This document shows positions 46,771 through 59,175 of a DNA stretch of 64,000 nt, one piece after another; positions within the stretch are counted from its first letter, which is position 1; each line of letters opens with the position of its first letter. A program made the position numbers and the translations under genes. The notes beneath the pieces were generated by a model that worked only from the letters and a program-made list of their open reading frames with translations, had not been told where the DNA came from and made no database searches. Origin of the DNA: Circinella umbellata (taxonomy: Eukaryota > Mucoromycota > Mucoromycetes > Mucorales > Lichtheimiaceae). The DNA is taken from positions 62,001 through 126,000 of the forward strand of contig JAIWNF010000007.1 of the NCBI GenBank assembly GCA_025093555.1, in the 5' to 3' direction.

Positions 46771-49700
46771 GACTAGCGATCAGCTTTTAAAAATAAATAT
46801 TCAAGATGTATGGTGATTCGAAGTTGCACTGTTTGTTAAATATGTGAAAGAGAAGTGATAAATAAAAAGTTTAAGAATGAGAAAGAGAAAAAATTATATA
46901 AGGAGACTACTGTAGTTTTTTTTTGTGAAGAATAAAAAGAGTAAGAAATAAAGTAAAGCTATTAATCGTTATATTATTTCAGGAGATGAAGGATATCCTG
47001 ATCGAATAAAATCGTTAAATCATCAAAGTTGTGTACTATATAAATGAGAGCTGAATCGGGCTTGGACTTTTTTTCGTTTGAATGAATATAAAACAAAATG
47101 AATGTACGAATTTGCCAAGATAAGAAAAAATATATATAAAAGGAGAGGATAGATCCCACACAAAATATGTGCTGTTTCTGATGAATATGGTTAAAGAAAG
47201 AAAAGAGAAAAAAAAGAAAGGAAAGGGGAACAAACAACTGAAGCAAAAGAACAAAAAAAGCATGTGGGACTTTTCTCGATCAGTCAATAATAATTGCTGC
47301 AATGGGAGATTGGTTACACCAGCTGTGCTTACTTGAGCCCGCGAGCTTCTCCTTTTAATACTTTAAATCGACTTAAAAAATGTATCACTTCATTCTTCTT
47401 TGCACCCATTTAGTGTTACCTTAATCTTTTATTTTGTACATTATGAAATAGTATAGTATAATTGTATAATTTTCATTCATCGCATTATTACGTATTTTAC
47501 AATTATCAAAAATTTGATCGCTGTTTTTAGTGTCTATCTAATTAGATGTTTAGCATTTAGTTTATTGTGTAGCATTCAACTCCATTGTCGAGTTTTCCAA
47601 AAATAGCAAAAGTTTTTTCTGTAAGACATAGCCTTGGTGGTTTTTTCGTTTTCTATTATTGCCCGTTGTCACTGTCGGTTAGCATCTATTTTGAAAGGTA
47701 GTTAACTAGATGGTCATTATATAATATTTGGTTATATATTATGATCGACATTAAATTGAGAATAAATATCATACCATAACTTTGTTAGAGACTATGTCTT
47801 CCCTACCTATATTTATCAGGCACAGTTCATATTTTTCAACCGAATTATTTCTAACTTTTTTTTTCAGGTACGGAGTACACGGTCTCATGTATACTGTAAA
47901 ATGTATAATTTAAAATGATCTCTCTCCGCTTGATGGCTGATTGAGTAGCTTCTTAGTCCGCCCAATTCGATAAGAAATGAAATTCATTATTATGCAATTG
48001 TTCAATGACTATTTTGAGTTCTATATGGGCTTCAGTCAAAATATAATAGTGTTGAGCAAAATAAAATCAAGGCTATAGTATATATATATATATATATACT
48101 TCTTGATATAAGAAAAATGAAAGATTATATTAAAAAAATAAAAATTATATATTCTTTGGATTTTCACGTTATTTTGTAAACCATGAGAAATAACAACAAT
48201 TCAATCCCTGGTATATTTTTTTTATTACACGATACGCTGCATTTATATTAGTGTTCCTGTAATGATTTTCAAATTCAGTGTTACGTAGCTGACAAAATCA
48301 AACATATTCTCTCTATTGCTTTCTTCTTCTTCTTCTTCTTCTTTCTTTACCAACAGCTGTGTTTTAACGAACGTCTGCCACTCCTGTTGGAAGAGCTGAG
48401 TAAACTCAAATCATATTAATTAACTTTTAAATTATAAAAAGAGTATTTAATTCAAACGAGACATTTATACTGCTGTGTAGTGGTAGCGAGTAGAATAAAA
48501 GATTACTACGTATACAGTACTCGCTGCTAGGATCACAGTTAGATTTTAGCGTCTTCAAAACGGTTACGTATTGTCTTTAAAGTTACTTTCGTACTATAAT
48601 TTTTTTATTTAAATACTGAATAGTTCAAAACATCATCTAATTGAGAAAAAAAACCATGCTTACTTATCATGAAGCAGCTGTACCAGAATAAACAAAAGAT
48701 ATTAAGCTACATGGTAGTTCTCTAGAATAAAGCATGAGTTTTGATACAAATCCGGGTTTTTCATTCTTTTTTTAAAAAAAAAACTAATGTAATGGGAGGC
48801 AATTCGATGGATCTAATAATGGGTTGGAGGATATCAGTATAGATGATAAATAAGTCTCTAGTTATACTACTATTAACGTAAATAGTTTAAAACAGAGCGC
48901 CCTATGTTGTTTAGTATATATATATATATATATATATTGGTTATAAAAAATACCAAAGCAACATCTTTTCAACATAGTGAGGCACTAGTCTGACCATATC
49001 TGTTACGCCCCCAACGCGCCCCCATTTGATTTGAAAACTAGCTTTCTGATTGTGTTTAAAAAACTGCAGTGTTGAGAAAGATTTTTTAAATTAAACAAGT
49101 TAAAAAGGTAAAAACGAAAAAAAAAACAATCATTTTAGGACTACTGAAAGAGGTGTGCCGAATATTATGCGAAACCATCAATGCCAAGAAATAGCAAAAA
49201 TTCTTACGAGATTTAGCCTATACAAATAGAGATATCAAGCATATAATATTATAGCTGTTTCTCTTTCTTTTATAGTTGGAGAAGCACCTATACGTAATAA
49301 TAGTACGTATGTATCTGACTTTTTCTTTGGCATACGTATTCACTTTTCTTGGTGTAAGTAAATGCTTGCCACCAGCAAGACTGTGCTCGTTTATACATAA
49401 ATAATATGTACTTCTCATAATGTCTTTAGTTTTTTCAATATGCTATTACGTGCAACTTTATTCGTGGAATAAGAAAAAGCCCTACATTACTGCTTTCTTT
49501 TCTTTGCAAAAAAAAACAATTATTACACCAAACAAAGTCCACACAGGAACATGTCCTTAAAAGATCTCGGGTAACAGTGATAATATTTGAAGCAGTACGT
49601 ATGTAGCGGTGAAACATACAAAAAATTCATACACTGCCGTTCTCGAAACACGTCTGCTTGACCTGTACTACATAACGATCAAGCAAAATACTTATTAATA

Positions 49701-51364
49701 AAGTTGTTATTTAAAAGTTTAAATGTACATTTGATGCTAGTCATTCGAAGCAGAAAACTATTCATTACTTATGTTTCTTATAGCTATTCTCTTTTTTTAT
49801 TCTCCACGGTGGAAGGTTGGAAAATAAACAATGTTTCATTACTTATTGTTTATTACGTAAATAACCCACTGCTGTATTATCAAAGTCACCAACGTGGAAT
49901 ACGCACAGATGGTATATATAGATATTGGTGGTCGTCGTTTTACGTCCTGTAATAAACATTTCCGGCCCATCCATAAACCAGACACAAGAATGCACCGCCC
50001 TCATCATTTTTTTAATGTTATTCTTTTTTTCATGGTGACATTATATATGCTAGGTCTTCGCAAGTTCACAAATGAGTTTTTTCAAAAAGAGGGTTCTCTT
50101 CTTATAGTATAACTGGTTTTCTTATATCATACATAGAAAAACTGTTCACATGGATCTCACGAGATACAATGTAACTGTTGAGAGTTTCAAACTGCCTTCG
50201 CACAGAAACTTATTTTGTTCGCACCATACTCTTATTTCAAGTTATCTTTTCTCTTTTAAAAGCTTTTCATCTTACAAATTAAACAACACCAACCTAATCG
50301 GAAACAGATGCTACCTTTTTGCTTTTCTGTTAAATAAAAACAGAAGCATAATGAGCAAATACTGCGTGTTCAACAACAGAAGGAAACGTTCCTGAATTAT
50401 TATAGAAGTGGGAATACAAGACGCAAAGGTTTCTGTCATTTCAGTATTCCCTAAATGAAAAAGTATTTCTGGTCTGGACAGGGAACTACCTTTTCCCTTT
50501 CCCGGAAAGACCAAAAAAATATTTGCGAACTTGAGAAGACCTACTTGAGAAGACCTACTGTGCAACTAGTTGTTATGTTATAGAAAATGTACGAACAACC
50601 AATCAAAGAACCTGCGCAGTACCTTGTGAGAATGTTATTTTTATATTGGTGTTTTTATCTAATAATTTATTTCTTAAAAAAAGATGACCACACAGTATAG
50701 TATCTTCTTTGCAAGCCTTTGATATTTGAAGCACATCCAAAGTATCTAAAGCCTCCTCAACACGAACTCAGTAAAAGCAAAGCTACAATATACATTCAAA
50801 GATGTCTAAAAAGACATTACAGCAATGACCAGTAACATATCCTTCAATAATTTCATTGAAAAGAAGCTTATTTCAAAAAGCACCACCCCGTATGCTTTGA
50901 AATATACTAAAAAAATGTACCTAAAATAACGTACTACATGATTCGTTACTATTAAACAATTATACTCTAGAAAATTATCGATCTGAAGAATTATAAGAAT
51001 TTAGCCCATGTATATTTTTGTCAGTCGCCTGGAAAAAGCGCTAACAATTTTATCAGAAAAGTGTTTTTTTTACGTTATATAAATATAACTATAAAAGGCA
51101 AAGATGCTCACCTTTTGTACGTGTGTTACAGTATTCTGAAGAACTGGTTACACTCGATCGACTTGTCTCATTATCAGGATTTTTACTGATGGCTGGCGCA
51201 TCATGATTTTCAATTTGGCATATCATAGATTAAATTTTTTCAGTTGGCGCGAATTATGTATATTATAAAGCCCGCTATTGTGAAAAATCAACAACGCCAA
51301 GTTAAAAAACCACCTGCGCCAATCTGAAAAGCAAGGTCTACCAAACATTAGTGGAAATTCTGTA

Positions 51365-51644
51365 GAGAGTTTAAGGGATTCGTATTTTGTTGAAAATACG
51401 AAACTAAATGAAATGTAAAATAATTTTGTAGAGAAGGTTTTCAGTAACACAGGAATGCTATGTTGAATATCAAATTTCACAGTTTATTATTGGAAAGGCG
51501 AAAGTTTTAGCGTTATTCATACACTGTTATTGAGATCGAAGTGTTTCTTATTTTGACGAAGGCAGATATTGAATCGTGACCTGTTTTTTTTTTTACCTTT
51601 TACAGCTTCGTATTTTCATCAAAATACGAACCCCCTAAGTTCTC
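51365..51644. mobile_element. Tc1/mariner-type MITE candidate
   Basis: A 280-bp segment with imperfect TIRs of about 38 bp: GAGAGTTTAAGGGATTCGTATTTT at the left and, at the right, the complement of GAGAACTTAGGGGGTTCGTATTTT. Each arm continues into TTGAAAATACGAA or ATGAAAATACGAA, so each arm is itself a hairpin (ttcgtatttt..aaaatacgaa). The termini are flanked by TA on both sides (51363-51364, 51645-51646), the target-site duplication of Tc1/mariner elements. No coding capacity. Confidence 0.65.
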
Positions 51645-51946
51645 TAATAACAATTACCATGAAATCAAGTTATCGGTCCGATCTTGTTTTCAATCTTGGG
51701 TGTTACACGTGTGACATCTTCTCAACTAAGTTTTCTTCATTAGTTTGAAATGTGCAATCGCCAACCACGAGTACAAGCTTCCCACGAACGAAATGTTTTG
51801 CACTCCTTCTTGACATATCTGAAACTATCTTCCGATACGATTCCCAACAAATCGGTTTACTAAAACTATTTCTAAATGCACAGACTTGATCATCTTTTTA
51901 ATTCCCCAAGTTCTGTATATCAGGGCCTCTGTATTAGGCAACTTTT

Positions 51947-52030
51947 GAGTTTTGCTCAAAATCCTGGCGAGTGATCGAGCTCTGGAGTTTTGCTCAAAAT
52001 CCTGGCGAGTGATCGAGCTCTGGAGTTTTG
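51947..52030. repeat. 38-bp perfect tandem duplication
   Basis: gagttttgctcaaaatcctg...gatcgagctctg is present twice (51947-51984, 51985-52022), followed by a partial third copy (gagttttg). The unit is not a multiple of three. Confidence 0.9.
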
Positions 52031-54075
52031 GACAGTCATAACTAACATGACAAAAAGCGAGCTTACCACTATTAGCAATAATGGTACAGCTACTAGGTGA
52101 CATCCACGAGTTGTACCACCATGTACTCGTCATCATCAAAATGTCGCTGAGCGAACATCGGTAAACAGAAAACTGAACAACAGCAAAACAAGCAGCCTTG
52201 TCGAATTGGATTTATAGATAAGAAAAAATCGATATGAAAGTGAACAAATTATTTCGATAGTATAACTCAATTTTTATTCAGCTTTTGCATCTTCATTATG
52301 GTCGAAGGCTAACTCGCATTAAGAGCCTTATATCAGCATTCATGGTAAGACTGTGCACTTTTACCAATGTGCGAAATCTTACTGTGCAGCAAACATATTA
52401 ATGTAAATATATTTAGTCTGTGCTGAGAGTCACGATAGGACTCCTGTGTCAGCGTCTGGCGTTAAAGGAACTAATATTAAATATTAACTGCCACGTTCAA
52501 TCCTAGAGTTACACCAGAATGCCATGTTTACAAAATTGACTACCCTCGCGGAATTCTGTCTTCAGCTAGTCAATTGCGCGTGGTGACATTACACTGGTTT
52601 ATAGCAGAAACTTTTGTTGTATTTTGTTTCTGTTGGTGGATCTGGTAGTAAGCTTATTTCTCTGGAGATCTTGATGCAAGGAAAAATATACTACCGCTGA
52701 TCAGTTTTTTTTTCCTTTATGATTATTACATGTTCGAAAAAAAATTGATCACTCTGAAAACCCCGCTAAGACAAGTGAAAAAACACCTTTTACAAAAGAG
52801 AGGGGTACATATTGACTTGTATAGCGTTTTCTTGTGAATCTCCTTAAAATAATAATAATATTGAACCAAAATATGTACCCTGGGTAGCCATGCACTTTAA
52901 TTTATAATATTACACTAAAATACCTATTGTATACTGTACATTTCCTTTATTCATTCTTTTCTTCTGTTTTCCAAAACATAATTTGTACATTTGATTAATA
53001 AAGAAATTGATTTCCATGATCATTTTTTTATTATTTGCAAGCCGGTGAGTGGATTGTGGTAGCCTAGCGAGAGCTACCACAGAACTTGAGATGTTTTTTT
53101 CTGTGGTTTCGGTGAAATGAAGGTTCATATATCACACGAGTGCGGCGGAGAAAAACGGACTTAGTAGTACAAATAAGTAGCACCACTATTATTGAATTGA
53201 TTTGTGGTTCTTCACCCTGTCTAAATTTTGCTTTTCCATTAAGTTTGTGTTTATTTTCGTCACAAGAAATAACAAGTAGATGAGTTACTAATAGCGGAGA
53301 AATACGGAGAGTGTATTTCGCTTTATTTTACCATATGATTCCATTAAATATTAATAATAATATAAACAGGAAGATAAGTAAGGCCATGGAATTCAAAATA
53401 GGTGTTACTAGTTAATCTTATATATATACTATGCTCAAATGAGGTAATTAACCTAATGAAGAAACGATGCATCAAGAAAAAGAAGTAACATAATTATTTA
53501 ATTATGATCAGTTTTATATGGAGTAGTAGTGTTGTGATCATAAATTAACGTATGCGATAATAATAATACAATAACCCGGTAAAAAGAACTGCCCAAGAAC
53601 AAAAATTAAAATGACCTGATACTTGGTAAATTAAATATGATGTAAAGAGAAATTAAGAGCGTAATTTGGTTAACATATCCATCAGATCAAATGCATCGGT
53701 AGAAGCAAAGAAGAGTTTTCAAGTCAAAATCGATCAAACCTATACATATACTCATTTATTAGTAAAAACGAAAAAAAAAAAGAAAAAAAAAACTATTTAT
53801 GCAAGGCTTACTATTAATAAATTATATTTTCATTATTAAGAAAAAATTAATCGGATTCTTACTTGTATAACTATAATACAAAGATCTAATAAATGAATAA
53901 ATCACCATCTGAGAATGTATTTGTTCTTACTTGTGTTACTTTGTGTACCGCCAACCTTACTGTTGAGCAACAACTCTCGATAATCTTGTCACGTTACATC
54001 TGTCAATACGTGCGACATTTATTTCTATTTTCTTTTCTTCCTTTTTGACTCTTTCTTTTGCACGAAAGCAAAGAA

Positions 54076-55865
54076 ATGAATTCACCAGATTTGACATTTC
54101 GAAGTCTAGAAAGACATTGTTATAATGATGGCAATTGCCATTGCGATTGGCGAGTGAGTGTTCAGGATTGTGTAGAAAGTACAATAATGTGGCATGTTCA
54201 TTTATGGAACGTTATTCTTTCTCTCTTGGCAGTTGTCATTGGTAAGTGATTAGTTTTTGAATATAAATGCTTCCATGAGAAATTAGATTTCTAAATTTGT
54301 TTTTTATAGGGGGCTCTTTACTATTTTATAGAGTTTTCATTAAGGGGCATAGTATATGGAGTCATCGTGGTATCAGCCGTGGTCTAATGCGTCCAACTCC
54401 TATAGACTGTAAAGTTCTTTCTCCTACTTTTTTAATTTTTTTTTTTTTGTATTTTTTGTTACTTACCTGTCATTTTTTTTTCTTTTACATAGGCATGGTT
54501 TTATGCTTCACGATATTCAATTCTAGTAAGGAATCATTGTAGATTATTATTATTATTAAATTGGACTTTTTAAATGCTATTTTTTATGATCCACTAATAG
54601 TAACCATATTATATATTGTTATCTTTCTTAAGTTCGAACAGTGACAAGTTTAATCTTAATATTAGATGTCGATCCTCAAAATATGCTAGCTAGATCTTGT
54701 AAGTCAGAGGTATATCCTGTTAAAACATCAACTATATTAACCAATGAATAATTATTAATACGATCATTTGTTAGTTATGTTCGAGCTACCATGGATTTTT
54801 GGACTGTCCGGCCTCTTGTCGTATTTTATCGGTATTTCACAAGCCATAGGACAGGTAAAAAAGACGTTCTTCAAAATCTGATTCTCTGTACCAAAATTTT
54901 CTTTGTGTAACAAAATATTTGTCATTTTATATCAATAGAGTTCCACGGCCTCGGGTTGGCTCCCATCAGCACTTATTATCGATATTTTCGGGTTTTCGGC
55001 TGTTATTATACCATTTCTTTGTAGTTGGGGATTCACTTTTACATTAGGTGCCCTAGCAAAAACTAATCTCGACATGGCCGAACTGATCATGAGTATCAAT
55101 TATGGTCTTTGGGCTTTGTGGACTGGCGGTACAGGTACCATTATATTTTTAGCTGGAGTTCGCCTGGTGCGAATATTGGAAGCCCACCACAGAAGAAATC
55201 GACATTCTTCAAGTTATGCAGACATCAAAGCCGGTATTTTTAAAATTAGAATGATGGCAGCTATTCTAGCCATATGTTTATGGAGTTTCGGTGCTTTATT
55301 GCTTATGTATGCTATTTTCCGATATCAAATCTTAAGAACAGTACCCGCCAGCATCCTAATCGGCGTTCTTTGGAACTTTATGGCTGTAGTAACCACGATT
55401 TTAGCTTACTTATTAGTTATCTTCGAGTAAGTTAATATTAAATTGATATATTTACATAATCATAGCGCTCGTAATTTAAATGTAATTTGTTTAATTCATT
55501 TATGTTTCTTTTTCAAAACAAAATCATATAGTCCCAAAAAGGGCCCTAATGCTGCTCTCAACTCACGATCACGGTCCGGTGGAGACGAAAATACAAACGA
55601 GTGTACAACAGCACCAGGAGGATCAACAAATTTCGAGGCAAAATTTAACAATTCCGCACTAAGTGGAACAAATTCTCGAATAGGCGACAGCGACGCAATT
55701 ATGAATGCGCTTAAAAAAATACCAAATCTCGAAATGGAGGAAAACAAGGTTAACAATAACGGCAAAAAGCTTTTCTCTGGCAGTAAAAAAACCAAGAAAT
55801 GGAGTGAATCTACCTCATCATTTTCATCCAATATGGAATTAACGTCTTATGAAGTTCCCCGATGA
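54076..55865 (+). CDS. Seven-TM receptor-like membrane protein C (unrecognised family)
   Basis: Seven exons: 54076-54241, 54310-54408, 54493-54525, 54633-54698, 54775-54854, 54939-55426, 55532-55865, giving 421 residues. Same family as genes A and B: N-terminal H-C-Y-N-D-G-N-C-H-C-D-W-R, R-P-T-P-I-D-C before TM2, FELPWIFG, SGWLPS, (I)KAGIFK and seven hydrophobic helices in the same places. The ATG at 54076 gives an N-terminus of the same length as A and B. Compared with A and B, the intron before TM6 is absent and an extra intron splits the IDC codon region. The tail is shorter (about 110 residues) and lacks the QQQLQYQQVFQKH motif; it has AIMNALKKIPNLEMEENK instead. Function unknown. Confidence 0.86.
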
Positions 55866-57120
55866 TGATATATATATCTATATTTGTTTTAATATATTAT
55901 GTGTATGGTTGTATGCAAAAAAAATATTGAAACATCATTTTTATAGTACCTCTTTTTCAACCATCATTTTCGTGAAATCACTTTTTTTCTCCCTTCTTAC
56001 TACTATACTATTTTGAGTCTTCTATACTAGTTTATTTACAATTATCAAGTTATTATATTAATTTACTATATACCACCATTTGCCAATTATGTTATAAATT
56101 GTCTATATCCCTAATAATCTCAAGTTATTTTTTGACTTTTAAAATAACACTCTTTACCATTAGATTTTTTACTTTCTTTTCCTGTCTATTGAACAACTTA
56201 TTACAAATAATGTTTATTGTAAACTTTCAATTCTCTTTGAAGATAAAATGCCTACATTGATGAAACACTGCAAATAGTCAATAGCAAAAACACACAAAAG
56301 AAAAAAGTCTTATGTCAACTTCTCATTATTTGAGGTAAAATTCTACAAATGCCTTCCTGCTTTTACGTCATTTCTCCCTTTCGATTATTTTTTTCTAATA
56401 TCTGTCATATCTCATTGCTGTCAACAACAAATTGTCACAAAACGTTTATCTTTTAATAATGACTTTAATTTATCATCTCAGTCATGCCAACAACCCGTTA
56501 AACTCTTTATCTTTAGCCAGCAGTAGTATAAATATTACTAGTACAACTCAAATAAATAACAATGCTCCAGAAATTATTTGTAGCAATATATTTGTACCAA
56601 ACGAACAGATCCAGTCGCCTACCAACATATTATTTCATCAGAACAACAATACCTTTGTTCCTTCTTCTTTCCGACCATTTGATCCAGTCCGCGACAATTT
56701 ACAGTGAGCAACAAGTCTATCATAAACAGCTGCATAATAAACAGCATAGCTTACATATTCCAACAAATATCTACAAAAAAAATAATGAAGTTTGTATTAT
56801 CATCAGGTCAACCGCGCCGTCATCATATCGGTGGGAGTGTCACCACTTCTGTTCAGCCGGTGAAACATTGCACTGAATCTAAAGCCATAGTTACGAAAAA
56901 ACGAATGCAGCAGCAAAAACAATATCACGCGACAAGTTTCTATGGATTTCGACATCTATTTTAGTACGACATTATGTGTTCAATATTTATCCAGCTTAAG
57001 TTACGAGACCTTTAAAAAGCACACCCGTATGTTCAGAGTGATCTCGTTCTTTGATAGAGTGGCCAGAATCTTGACGGCAACTTTCCACCAATAGATAGGT
57101 TAACATTCGATAAAAAAAAC
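55866..57120. other. Intergenic with an isolated small ORF
   Basis: A Ser/Asn/Pro-rich frame of 82 codons (56459-56707, MTLIYHLSHANNPLN...) and a following one (about 56785-56964) could be upstream exons of the decayed LRR-type gene, but splice links are not clear. The rest is AT-rich with nothing recognised. Confidence 0.35.
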
Positions 57121-58599
57121 CATGCGTTGGGGGATACAAGAATTCCGTGTAGTTGGGCCAATGGATATAAGCCTATTGCGTGCCATATTAATGTTTTTGG
57201 CAAGCTCAGTTAATTGTTGTGCTCCGAAATTGTGTAAGTTGTGTACATAATAAGTTCAATTTTAGTAATTTAAAAGTACCAAGAAAGCTTATTATTAACC
57301 TCCTCTCCTGTTTTCTTTTCACCATTCGCCATTATTGACTAACTGTAACTGTCGCTCTGATAATATTGCTTATATACGTATTAGACTTTAGAAATCTGGG
57401 CCTGAAAGAAGTTGAACTTATTAATTGTTTTTCACCAAGATAAAGTATTTTATCCGATATTGACTGCATGTTCAAAACTTTCTCATGTGTCATTGTCTAA
57501 AGCCACTGTAATACTAACAACACTTAGCGTCAAAAAAAAAACCTACAATAAAATGAAATATTCCAATACCTGTTGCCCATACCACAAAAGCAACAGCTTT
57601 ATTTTATTCTTTGACATTCTTGAAACTTTGCTTTAAACATACCGAACTGCTTCATGTGGCTACGGGTCAGTTTTTATTTGGAGTACTCCGAAATTGTCCA
57701 AACTTAACACATCTTTTCCTAGATTTTGGAGGTTCTGTTCATCAGGGACATTGTGTTCGTCAAGCAATTGAATTTTGTCCTTGGCTTAAGAACCTTGTTA
57801 TCAACGAGTAGGCGTTAATGTCAACCACGGTAATAAGCAATACCAGTGAAAACGAATATCAGACCATTAACAACAGTTCCAGTGGCGGCAACATTATTCA
57901 CAACCATTCATCAATAACAGTACGTAGCACTACCAAAAAAGGAGCAGCTATGACTATATTCGTAGTTACCAGTGGAGCGCCCCACTATAATAGAGAAGAT
58001 ATTCTTTTTATGTACAGAAGCTCTTATCAATCTCTAAAATTGTTCTATCTCTATTATGATGGGAGGAAAATTGGGCCGACGTTACTATTCAAACTTGCCA
58101 ATATAGGTAGTGCACCTTGTTTACGAGAAATACATTTATCTACTGAGAATATGGCAATGGCATCCGGCATTGATGTATCCACCGCAAAAGAATTAGCTGC
58201 TTTCCTCCTATTAGAGCTTCTCAAAATGATTGATACATTTAGTACACGTCACACTCCAACCCACAACAATCACATTACGTCGATGATCACGTGTTATATA
58301 CTGTGGGTGATAGCTGTCCATTTCTTCAGTATTTTCAAGTCGTTGGTTACCGACATTACACTGTAAATATCTTATTTTATTTTGCCTCTATGGCGAATAA
58401 TCTCGTTCATTTGGAAATGGATATTGACAGAAAAATAATTTTGACGTTAGTAGAAAGATCACCATCCTTTATACAAAGTCTCAATATTCGCAAGGATCAA
58501 TATTACCATGAACCACCAATGGCCACTAACGAAGATAAGGCAGCAGTGAAAAGAATATTAGACGGCCGAAGAGGAATCCTCACGTTTGTAGTATATTAG
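57121..58599 (+). pseudogene. Broken leucine-rich-repeat (F-box-type) gene
   Basis: Plus-strand fragments read as LRR-type protein in successive different frames: FRVVGPMDISLLRAILMFLA (about 57140), NLGLKEVELINCFSP (57390), FYPILTACSKLSHVSLSKATV (57433), FGVLRNCPNLTHLFLDFGG and AIEFCPWLKNLVINE (57680-57810), FMYRSSYQSLKLFYLYYDGRKIG and LANIGSAPCLREIHLSTENM (58010-58150), then GDSCPFLQYFQVVGYRHYTV and LVHLEMDIDRKIILTLVE (58303-58455). Frame changes near 57430 and 58290 and a stop after INE (57809-57811) break it. CP.L..L spacing is typical of fungal F-box/LRR proteins; the F-box itself was not seen. Some breaks might be introns, but no good splice sites bridge them all. Confidence 0.55.
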
Positions 58600-59175
58600 T
58601 GTTAGTATTATAGTAGTAAGCCTATTGTTTGTCTCTATTTATATTTTTTCATGTACCTGTAACCATTTATTTAAAACAAATCTAATTTGCCTGGTGTCAA
58701 GTTCTTCAACTCCGTTCTTTTTATTTTCAGAGGCATTATTAGTTATCTGCTGGTTTAAATTCAGAAAGCAATATAACCTAATGGCTCGAAATATCACAGT
58801 TAATGTAATAACAATAAGTACCCAGAGAAATTAAAAAACGCATATGATCAATAATAATCTTTAATTTCCTTGTTGCTTGGATACAATTATACTTGACGGG
58901 AATATATTTTGTAAATATACTAGCTGTAGTTGGTAAATATAAAAGATATTACTTTGAACAAGTTATTCCTTGCATGTAAGCTTGAAACAGTTATTAAAGT
59001 GTAATAAGCCGAGCATTCCTACTTTGCATATAAAAGAAATTACCTGTCCTTAAAAAAAGCTGCTGGTTCACAAAAGTCACGAATTTGAACTATTTCTGGA
59101 TATTCTTCTTTTTTTTTTTTTTTTTTTTTTTCGTCGTCCTTTGTCAATGACACTAATATTATATTCTATACTTCA
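58600..59175. other. Intergenic: CLASP promoter
   Basis: 576 bp, AT-rich, with a poly-T run of about 22 bases at 59110-59131, 45 bp upstream of the CLASP start. No gene seen. Confidence 0.5.

Larger units (their letters stand above)
46771..54075. other. Long gene-poor region
   Basis: 7.3 kb with no gene I can support. It contains (TA)n tracts (about 48078 and 48915), a (TTC)n run at about 48324, a 280-bp MITE candidate (51365-51644) and a 38-bp tandem duplication (51947-52030). The minus-strand frame 51825-52139 spans that duplication and has no recognised features. Several patches at 51.7-52.6 kb are less AT-rich and could be decayed coding sequence. Confidence 0.5.
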
